This document shows, one piece after another, positions 43,791-49,495 of a DNA stretch of 49,495 nucleotides. A program made the position numbers and the translations under genes. The notes beneath the pieces were generated by a model. The model saw only the letters and a list, made by a program, of their open reading frames with translations. It was not told the DNA's origin and made no database searches. The stretch's first letter is position 1. Each line of letters opens with the position of its first letter. Source of the DNA: Bryobacterales bacterium (GTDB lineage: Bacteria > Acidobacteriota > Terriglobia > Bryobacterales > UBA6623); contig JAPPMG010000076.1 of assembly GCA_028819215.1 (NCBI GenBank), positions 1 through 49,495 on the forward strand. The letters are read 5' to 3'.

Positions 43791-44405
43791 CTACGCTGGC
43801 AAGGCATCCGTCACTGCTCCCCGACAAGTGATCACGTAAGCCGGCGGGAAGTTCAGCCACACACGGGTCGAGCGCACCTTGGAAAAGTAACGTCGCATGA
43901 GACTACCCGTGTTGAAGTATTCGACGCGTCCCTGTTCGAGTTTGATGCGGTAAAAGTACTGGAACTGAGTGATGGCGCCCTGCGGATTCAGGTACGGCCG
44001 CAGGGGCCGGAAGACTGCATCGACGGCTGCGGGATCCATGTTCGCGATGCCAAGCGAAGAAACGACCGCATCCACGTTGACGATGCCCCGCCGATCTAGT
44101 TCGGCGGTCGCGGTCTCGGCATCGGCGGCCACGACCTGCAAGCGTTCGTCTGGGATTTCCGAGCGCAGGTAGTCGACGAACTGCGGGTTGATCTCGAACG
44201 CCAACAGGATGCCGTCAGCGGGCATGCACCGCAGGATCTCGCGGGTCACGACCCCCGTGCCGGGTCCGAATTCGATCACGCAGCGAGGCGCCGTGGACCG
44301 CAGCGGCTCCACCATCGCCTTAGCGAGGCGCTTGGAACTCGGTGCGACCGCCGCAGTCTGCTTCAGGTTCCCTAATGCACCCGTGGCGAATCTGACTAGG
44401 CTCAT
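43791..44405 (-). CDS. class I SAM-dependent methyltransferase (phospholipid methyltransferase-like)
   Basis: The 204-residue protein has the SAM site VIEFGPGTGVVTREIL (motif I), LAFEINPQFVDYL (acidic motif II residue), VVAADAE, and VDAVVSSLGIANM (motif IV). It resembles the PmtA/rRNA-dimethyltransferase-like group that methylates phosphatidylethanolamine, but the substrate is not certain. The ATG at 44405 is chosen; the longer frame from 44486 has no supporting start signal. TATAAT on the minus strand (44457-44462) is a consensus -10 with a leader of about 45 bases, overlapping the start of the divergent TPR gene. Confidence 0.75.
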   Translation of the reverse strand: MSLVRFATGALGNLKQTAAVAPSSKRLAKAMVEPLRSTAPRCVIEFGPGTGVVTREILRCMPADGILLAFEINPQFVDYLRSEIPDERLQVVAADAETATAELDRRGIVNVDAVVSSLGIANMDPAAVDAVFRPLRPYLNPQGAITQFQYFYRIKLEQGRVEYFNTGSLMRRYFSKVRSTRVWLNFPPAYVITCRGAVTDALPA

Positions 44406-44461
44406 GTGCCGGTGGTTCCGAGCGCGGACGCGGGCTGCCGGAGGCTTGGAGCTAACATTAT

Positions 44462-45505
44462 ATGGCGTTGCCCAGGCCCTGCACATTCAGGCTTGCGCCG
44501 GTCCGGAAGCGCCCGTCATTGGCGCCGGCCGGCCTGATCGCTGCGTTCGCGCTGGGGTCGCTCGCGGCTAGCTCGACGGCGGCGGATACTCTCGACTTGA
44601 TCGGCAAGGTCAGTCCGTCGCTTGAGCGCGGCCGGGCCATGCTGTCCGCGGTGCAGAGCCCGTTCTATGTCGAGTCCCCGGTGCGCGGGAGCCAGTTCGC
44701 GTTCCGCTCGCTGGCACCGGGCGGCTACACTCTCGTCGTCATGGACCCCAGCTGGGGGCTGACGCGGCAAACCGTCCAGGTCACGGAGTCCTTCGCTGAC
44801 AAACGGGGCCGCGTCCATGTCGAGGTCGATCTGGACCGCTCCGCGGTCACCCGCGCGCGCCGCGTGGAGGACCAAGGCACCGTCTCGGTCGCAGCGCTCA
44901 AGGTCACGCCGAAAGCGCGGGAGGCCGTGCGCAAGGCCCACGCGCGATTCGGCAAGGGCGACCGGGAGGGCGCGATCGCCCTGCTGCACAAGGCCGTGGA
45001 AATCTCGCCGTCCTTCACGCAAGCCTGGAATGAACTTGGCACCGTGTCCTACAAGGCGGGCCGCTACGTCGAGGCGGAGGAGTACTTCCGCACGGCGCTT
45101 GGCCACGACCCCCTCGCGTTCGAGCCGCTGGTGAACCTCGGTGGCGCCCTCCTGTCGCAGGACCGTTTCGACGACGCATTGAACTTCAATCTGGCAGCCC
45201 AGAGCATGCGTCCGGACAGTGCCCTCGCCAACTCGCAGCTCGGAATAAACTTCTTCTACAAGGGCCAGTTCCAAAAGGCGCGCGAGTTCCTGCTGCGGGC
45301 CAAGACGGCCGACCCGTCGCACTTCAGCTACCCGCAGCTGTTCCTGGCCGAGATTTACGGCAAGCAGGGCAAGCTGGACGAGGCGCGGAGCGAGTTGGAC
45401 GAAATGCTCCGCCTGCACCCGGACTCTCCGGTCACCGAATTGGCGAGGAATGCGCTGCGCCAGCTAGACTCGGCAGCTGCCGAGACAGACGAAGGATCGC
45501 CATAG
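44462..45505 (+). CDS. secreted tetratricopeptide-repeat protein with N-terminal carboxypeptidase-regulatory-like domain
   Basis: The 347-residue protein has an export segment (LAPAGLIAAFALGSLAASSTAA) and a short carboxypeptidase-regulatory-like sandwich (FAFRSLAPGGYTLVVMDPSWGLTRQTVQV). TPR repeats follow (AREAVRKAHARFGKGDREGAIALLHKAVEI; AWNELGTVSYKAGRYVEAEEYFRTAL; PLVNLGGALLSQDRFDDALNFNLAA; SQLGINFFYKGQFQKAREFLL). It is probably a periplasmic scaffold. A TTG at 44468 is an alternative start, since the ATG overlaps the neighbour's -10. A hairpin follows at 45541. Confidence 0.72.
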   Translation: MALPRPCTFRLAPVRKRPSLAPAGLIAAFALGSLAASSTAADTLDLIGKVSPSLERGRAMLSAVQSPFYVESPVRGSQFAFRSLAPGGYTLVVMDPSWGLTRQTVQVTESFADKRGRVHVEVDLDRSAVTRARRVEDQGTVSVAALKVTPKAREAVRKAHARFGKGDREGAIALLHKAVEISPSFTQAWNELGTVSYKAGRYVEAEEYFRTALGHDPLAFEPLVNLGGALLSQDRFDDALNFNLAAQSMRPDSALANSQLGINFFYKGQFQKAREFLLRAKTADPSHFSYPQLFLAEIYGKQGKLDEARSELDEMLRLHPDSPVTELARNALRQLDSAAAETDEGSP

Positions 45506-45540
45506 CGCCACACGGGCTACGTCCCGAGCAGCGTTGCCAC

Positions 45541-45560
45541 GCCGAGCCGCGAGGCTCGGC
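45541..45560. terminator. hairpin after the TPR gene
   Basis: GCCGAGCC and GGCTCGGC form a perfect 8-bp stem with a GCGA loop (a stable tetraloop). It lies 36 bases past the TPR stop and 30 bases before the next gene. No U-run follows. Confidence 0.4.
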
Positions 45561-45574
45561 AGCCCGGTACCGGA

Positions 45575-45583
45575 TGGTAGTCT
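45575..45583 (+). promoter_or_regulatory. extended -10 of the glycoside hydrolase gene
   Basis: TGG-TAGTCT ends 7 bases before the ATG at 45591, again the TANNNT-N7-start pattern. This predicts a leaderless mRNA. Confidence 0.5.
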
Positions 45584-45590
45584 GGGACCG

Positions 45591-47882
45591 ATGTTCGCTC
45601 GCCTGAATCCGAGATGCCTTTCCGCCGCCCTACTCGTCGCGGCGGTCGCCACTTCAGCCGGATGCGGACCAGCGCCGTCCGAGTCCTCGATGGTGAGCCG
45701 CTTTGCGGCCGACGTGGACCAGGAACTGCCTTGGCCGCAATATCCGCGGCCGCAACTGGTCCGCAGCCGCTGGCTCAACCTCAACGGCCAATGGGACTAT
45801 GCCCTCACCGACAGGGGTGCCGCCAAGCCGGAAGCCTTCGACGGGCAGATCCTGGTGCCGTTCGCAGTCGAGTCAACCCTGTCAGGCGTTGGCCAAGCGC
45901 CGACGGCCGAGCAGGCGCTCTGGTACAGGCGCTCGTTCGAAGTGCCCGCGGAGTGGAGCGGCGAACGCGTGTTGCTGCACTTCGGCGCGGTCGACTTTCA
46001 TGCTTCCGTGTATGTCAACGGCGGGCTCGCCGGCGAGCACAAGGGCGGCTACACGCCCTTCAGCTTTGACGTCACCGACCATCTGGCCGAGGCAGGAGAG
46101 CAGGAACTGGCCGTGTCGGTCTGGGACCCCACCGACACTTGGACACAGGCGCGCGGAAAGCAAGTGCGCGAGCCGAGCGGAATCTGGTACACCTCCGTGA
46201 CCGGAATCTGGCAAACCGTTTGGCTCGAGCCCGTGCCAAGCGCCGGCTCGATCGAAGGGCTGGATATTGAGTCCGACCGGGAGGCCGGCACGGCGGCCCT
46301 GACCGTTCGGACGCGCGGGGACTGCGCCGACTGCAAGGTGCGGCTGACCGCGTATCTCGGAGACACCGCCGTGGCCGAAGCCGCCGGAGACGCCGCGACG
46401 CAGGTCGAGCTGGAGCCGACCGATCTCCGGTTGTGGACGCCGGACACGCCGGTACTGTACGACCTCGACGTCGTCCTGCTGCAGGGCGACCAAACATTGG
46501 ACAGGGCCAGCAGCTACTTCGCCATGCGGGACGTCGCGCTTGGCAAGGACGAGCGAGGCTTCACGCGCTTGCTGCTGAACGGCGAGCCGATCTTCATGTT
46601 CGGCCCGCTGGACCAGGGCTGGTGGCCCGACGGCCTGTATACCGCGCCGACCGACGAGGCCCTGCAATACGACATCGAAGTGACCAAGATGCTCGGGTTC
46701 AACATGGCCCGCAAGCATGTCAAGGTCGAGCCGGCTCGCTGGTACTACCATTGCGACCGGCTGGGCCTGCTGGTCTGGCAGGACATGCCCAACGGCAACC
46801 TGCGGCGGGGCACGCCCAACAACCTGCGGGTAGGCTCGACCGACGCCGAAGACGCGCAGCGCCCGGCCGATTCCGCAGAACAGTTCGAGGCCGAGCTGGC
46901 GGAGCTCGTCGACATGTTCAAGTTCTTCCCCTCGATCGTCATGTGGGTTCCGTTCAACGAGGGCTGGGGCCAGTACGACGTGGAGCGCATCGACTCGTTC
47001 GTTCGCGAGCGCGACCCGACGCGGCTTGTGAACGCCACCAGCGGCTGGACCGACCGCGGCATCGGCGATGTGTTTGACGCTCACATGTACCCGGGCCCGG
47101 GCATGGAGCGCGTACCGCCCAACAGGGCCACGCTGCTGGGTGAGTTCGGCGGCCTGGGCTGGCCGGTCGACGGCCACCTGTGGTGGACGGACAAGCGCAA
47201 CTGGGGCTACCGCACTTATTTCAGCCGGGAGGACCTCAACGCCAAGTACCAGGAGGTCGTCGGCAACCTCGTCGGGCCGCGCGCATGGGGACTGGCCGCC
47301 GCGATCTATACCCAGACGACTGACGTGGAGGGCGAAGTCAACGGCTTGATGACGTATGACCGCGAGCTGGTGAAGTTCGAGGAGGAGGGAGTCAATGCGC
47401 TGCACCGTCGGATCTACGCGGCCGAAGGCACCGCGCGTTCGCTGCTGCCGACTTCCGAACACGCGCCCCAGCAATGGGAATTCAGGCTCGACGCGCCGCC
47501 AGAGGGCTGGGCCGACGGCGAGGACAGCGATGGCTGGCAGGCCGGCGCGGCTCCGTTCCAATCCGGCGGCGATGCGAATTTCCCAACCGGAACCGTCTGG
47601 CCCGGAGGTCAGATCTGGCTGCGGAAGGCTTTTGAGGTCGAGGAAGTCCCGGCTAATCTCTGGATCGAGGCATACCATGCGATCGACCAGGGCAAGGTCT
47701 ACCTCAATGGCCAGCTGATCCTTGATTTCGCCGACACGCGGGCCGGCGGGCGGCACTACCAACACATGGATCTTAGCGCTCACGCGGCGGCACTGCGCGA
47801 GGGTCGCAACGTACTGGCAGCCACGGGCGACTTCGCCGGTGACTTACGAGGCTTGGATTTCGGCTTGTACGCCGTCGAATAG
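45591..47882 (+). CDS. glycoside hydrolase family 2, lipoprotein (beta-galactosidase/glucuronidase clan)
   Basis: The 763-residue protein starts MFARLNPRCLSAALLVAAVATSAGC, a lipobox ending at Cys25. The GH2 sugar-binding domain follows (LNLNGQWDYAL; WYRRSFEVPAEWSGERVLLHFGAVDF), then an immunoglobulin-like domain, and a TIM barrel with general acid/base Glu457 (PFNEGWGQYD) and nucleophile Glu518 (LLGEFGGLGW). A C-terminal beta-sandwich (about residues 625-763) completes it. GH2 enzymes remove beta-linked galactose, mannose or glucuronic acid. With the sulfatase at 47900 this suggests degradation of a sulfated polysaccharide at the cell surface. The upstream ATG at 45534 is rejected because the lipobox start lies after the -10. 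Confidence 0.88.
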   Translation: MFARLNPRCLSAALLVAAVATSAGCGPAPSESSMVSRFAADVDQELPWPQYPRPQLVRSRWLNLNGQWDYALTDRGAAKPEAFDGQILVPFAVESTLSGVGQAPTAEQALWYRRSFEVPAEWSGERVLLHFGAVDFHASVYVNGGLAGEHKGGYTPFSFDVTDHLAEAGEQELAVSVWDPTDTWTQARGKQVREPSGIWYTSVTGIWQTVWLEPVPSAGSIEGLDIESDREAGTAALTVRTRGDCADCKVRLTAYLGDTAVAEAAGDAATQVELEPTDLRLWTPDTPVLYDLDVVLLQGDQTLDRASSYFAMRDVALGKDERGFTRLLLNGEPIFMFGPLDQGWWPDGLYTAPTDEALQYDIEVTKMLGFNMARKHVKVEPARWYYHCDRLGLLVWQDMPNGNLRRGTPNNLRVGSTDAEDAQRPADSAEQFEAELAELVDMFKFFPSIVMWVPFNEGWGQYDVERIDSFVRERDPTRLVNATSGWTDRGIGDVFDAHMYPGPGMERVPPNRATLLGEFGGLGWPVDGHLWWTDKRNWGYRTYFSREDLNAKYQEVVGNLVGPRAWGLAAAIYTQTTDVEGEVNGLMTYDRELVKFEEEGVNALHRRIYAAEGTARSLLPTSEHAPQQWEFRLDAPPEGWADGEDSDGWQAGAAPFQSGGDANFPTGTVWPGGQIWLRKAFEVEEVPANLWIEAYHAIDQGKVYLNGQLILDFADTRAGGRHYQHMDLSAHAAALREGRNVLAATGDFAGDLRGLDFGLYAVE

Positions 47883-47899
47883 GGCGGCTAACTGACAGT

Positions 47900-49378
47900 T
47901 CAGTCCGCCAAACGACCCAAGGGGCGCGTGTCGCCGCGCAAGCCGTTGCTGAACGACTGCGCCTGCCTTGTGAGCCGAGCGACCACGTCCGGATGCTTGT
48001 CTGCAACGTCGCGCGATTCGCTCGGGTCCCAGTAGAGCTGGTACAGCTCGCCAGGCACGATCTTGACCCCGTCACCTTCGGACTCGGTCCCAAGGTGCAG
48101 CTTCCACTGGCCGGCCCGCACGGCGCGCAAGAGCGGATCGTTTTCCGGGGGCCCGTCTTCGGCCCGGTAGCGATAGCCGCCCTCGAAGAAGTACAGCACT
48201 TCGTGCCCGCTCGCCTTGTCCGGAGAAGACCATAGCGGCTCCAAGTCACGGCCATCGATCGTGCGATCCCGAGGTGGTTCGCCGCCAGCCAGCTGCGCCA
48301 GGGTCGGCAGGATGTCCATCACCGAGGCGACCTTGGACGAGACCAGTCCGGCCGGGATGCGGCCTGGCCAGCGCAGGATCGCCGGGACCCGGATGCCGCC
48401 CTCGTATACCGTGCCCTTGCTGCCGCGCAGCAGGCCCGCCGAACCCGAATCGATACCGTAGCCGGACCACGGTCCGTTGTCTGAGGTAAAGATGACCAGC
48501 GTTTGCTCGTCAAGGCCCAGTTCGTCCAGCGTGTCGAGCAAGCGTCCGGTGTGGTGGTCGATCTCCTCGATCACGTCGCCATAGAGACCGCGCAGCGACC
48601 GGTCGCGGAACGCCCGGCCGCGGAACAGCGGAACGTGTGGCATGGTGTGCGCGATGTAGACGAAGAACGGCCCTTCTTGGTTCGCGCGGATGAACTCGAT
48701 GGCCCGGTCCGTGTAGGCCGCGGTCAGCAATTCCTGGCGCGGGTTGTGCTCGATGACGCTCTCGTTCTCGATCAGCGGCAGAGGCGGAAACCAATCGAGC
48801 GGATACGTCTCCTCGGACTGCGCATAGCCGGTGTAGGCAGTGCGCTCGCGGGTGTAGCGCATGCGCTCGTGCTCGTCCGGTCGCCGCTCGATCTTGGGGT
48901 GGAACGGCCACATGTCATTGGAGTAAGGCAGGCCATAGTAGGTGTCGAACCCGTTGCGTGTCGGCAGGAATTCAGGCGCGTCTCCTAGGTGCCACTTGCC
49001 CAGCATGGCGGTGGCATAGCCGCGGTCGCGCAGCAGTTCGGCGATCGTCACCTCGTTCGGGTGGATGCCGGTTCGCGCCCTCGGGATATGGTTGAACATC
49101 AGGCTGTTGCGCGGCGGATAAGTGCCAGTCATCAGGGCTGCCCGGGCTGGGCCGCAAAACGGCTGCGCGTAGTAGTCGGTCAGGCGCAGGCCCTCGGCTG
49201 CCATGCGGTCGATGCGGGGCGTGCGGATCGAGGGATGGCCCTGCACCCCCAAGTCGCCGTAGCCCTGGTCGTCGGTCATGATGACCACGAAATTGGGCAG
49301 ATCGACAGCCGCCACTGGCGCCTGCACTGCGGCGGCAAGCCCAGATAGCGCGATTAGCAATCGGGGTGCGCGTGTCAT
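47900..49378 (-). CDS. sulfatase, arylsulfatase A-like (CxPAR)
   Basis: The 492-residue protein has a signal peptide (MTRAPRLLIALSGLAAAVQAPVAA) and the sulfatase fold: NFVVIMTDDQGYGDLG (metal-binding D-D), C75-G-P-A-R79 (formylglycine site), GYATAMLGKWHLGDAP (K-W-H), and VIFTSDNGPWSGYG (D-N). The C-x-P-A-R motif is a common variant of the CxPSR consensus. The protein probably removes sulfate from a glycan, next to the GH2 enzyme. AGAGGA lies about 6 bases before the ATG at 49378, so the longer frame from 49438 is rejected. A hairpin (49405-49436) and a group II intron end lie just upstream. Confidence 0.9.
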   Translation of the reverse strand: MTRAPRLLIALSGLAAAVQAPVAAVDLPNFVVIMTDDQGYGDLGVQGHPSIRTPRIDRMAAEGLRLTDYYAQPFCGPARAALMTGTYPPRNSLMFNHIPRARTGIHPNEVTIAELLRDRGYATAMLGKWHLGDAPEFLPTRNGFDTYYGLPYSNDMWPFHPKIERRPDEHERMRYTRERTAYTGYAQSEETYPLDWFPPLPLIENESVIEHNPRQELLTAAYTDRAIEFIRANQEGPFFVYIAHTMPHVPLFRGRAFRDRSLRGLYGDVIEEIDHHTGRLLDTLDELGLDEQTLVIFTSDNGPWSGYGIDSGSAGLLRGSKGTVYEGGIRVPAILRWPGRIPAGLVSSKVASVMDILPTLAQLAGGEPPRDRTIDGRDLEPLWSSPDKASGHEVLYFFEGGYRYRAEDGPPENDPLLRAVRAGQWKLHLGTESEGDGVKIVPGELYQLYWDPSESRDVADKHPDVVARLTRQAQSFSNGLRGDTRPLGRLAD

Positions 49379-49404
49379 AGTTCGTCCTCTGTTGTTGGGG
49401 GGTC

Positions 49405-49436
49405 GCAGCGCGCCACGGCTTTCCCCGGCGCGCTGC
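49405..49436. other. perfect 10-bp hairpin upstream of the sulfatase
   Basis: GCAGCGCGCC (49405-49414) and GGCGCGCTGC (49427-49436) flank a 12-base loop. The hairpin lies between the intron-like end and the sulfatase ribosome binding site. It may be a terminator for transcripts from the intron, or a structure in the sulfatase leader. Confidence 0.55.
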
Positions 49437-49445
49437 AATCGTCGA

Positions 49446-49495
49446 GTAGGAGGGGGCGTTACCGCGCCCCTCCCCTCACAGATCCGAGCGTGCGC
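49446..49495 (-). mobile_element. 3' end of a group II intron (domain VI and part of domain V)
   Basis: On the minus strand the sequence reads GCGCACGCTCGGATC, matching the 3' strand of group II intron domain V. Then comes a GC-rich stem with a short CGGTAA loop and a tail CCTACTCGAC that resembles the domain VI stem with its bulged branch-point A and the 3' splice site (near 49446). The 5' strand of domain V (expected to begin GAGCC) and the intron ORF would lie beyond the window. Multi-copy introns commonly break assemblies, which fits its position at the very edge. Confidence 0.6.

Overview
This is a GC-rich bacterial segment, most likely from an Acidobacteriota genome, probably an environmental or host-associated lineage assembled from a metagenome. 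The reasons are: a TonB-dependent receptor with an N-terminal carboxypeptidase-regulatory-like domain, a VWFA-related protein of the acidobacterial type, the DUF1592/DUF1552 pair, a PQQ dehydrogenase/cytochrome c operon, a CehA/McbA-type hydrolase behind a beta-propeller, a DUF5916 barrel protein, and two sulfatases. Both edges look like places where an assembly stopped in mobile DNA. The left edge cuts a receptor gene at an AT-rich inverted repeat. The right edge ends in what looks like the last ~50 bases of a group II intron.

Layout. 1-1.9 kb: broken TonB receptor, TPR lipoprotein-like protein. 1.9-3.6 kb: decayed UvrD-type helicase, a Zeta-toxin-like kinase overlapped by a 64-residue partner, and a tRNA cluster Thr(TGT)-Gly(TCC)-Thr(GGT). 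3.6-6.7 kb: an ArsC/Spx-family protein with an in-frame TGA in place of the first cysteine of its CxxC motif, followed by a bacterial SECIS-like hairpin (a probable selenoprotein), then a membrane protein and a large type I phosphodiesterase family protein. 6.8-7.5 kb: PIN toxin and ribbon-helix-helix antitoxin with twin operator-like palindromes. 7.8-12.4 kb: M19 dipeptidase, prohibitin, and a cytochrome c / PQQ alcohol dehydrogenase operon whose active site carries the lanthanide-type second aspartate. 12.5-18.5 kb: CehA/McbA-type hydrolase, glutamine synthetase, cupin protein. 18.6-21.4 kb: DUF4143 ATPase, tRNA-Leu, secreted EF-hand protein. 21.7-31.7 kb: DUF1592/DUF1552 operon, NHL protein, DUF5916 protein, sulfatase, and an exonuclease III relative that has lost most catalytic residues.

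31.8-38.1 kb: a form II aerobic carbon monoxide dehydrogenase-type operon (coxS-L-M-D-E-G), with small, large and medium subunits followed by maturation factors. 38.3-42.1 kb: DUF4437 cupin, an alpha/beta hydrolase flanked by two imperfect direct copies of the start of an ABC ATPase gene (one truncated at the Walker A motif, one intact). 42.1-49.4 kb: VWFA-related protein with CvpA, a methyltransferase, a TPR protein, a family 2 glycoside hydrolase and a second sulfatase.

Two themes run through the window. First, at least eight genes have a TANNNT -10 element only 6-8 bases before the start codon, mostly with no Shine-Dalgarno sequence. This predicts leaderless transcripts and helps fix several starts. 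Second, many products are exported (signal peptides, lipoboxes, Tat-like signals) and fit degradation of sulfated glycans and periplasmic oxidation of alcohols, coupled to trace-gas-type oxidation and redox chemistry. The most notable object is the probable selenocysteine-containing ArsC/Spx-like protein at 3602-3949.
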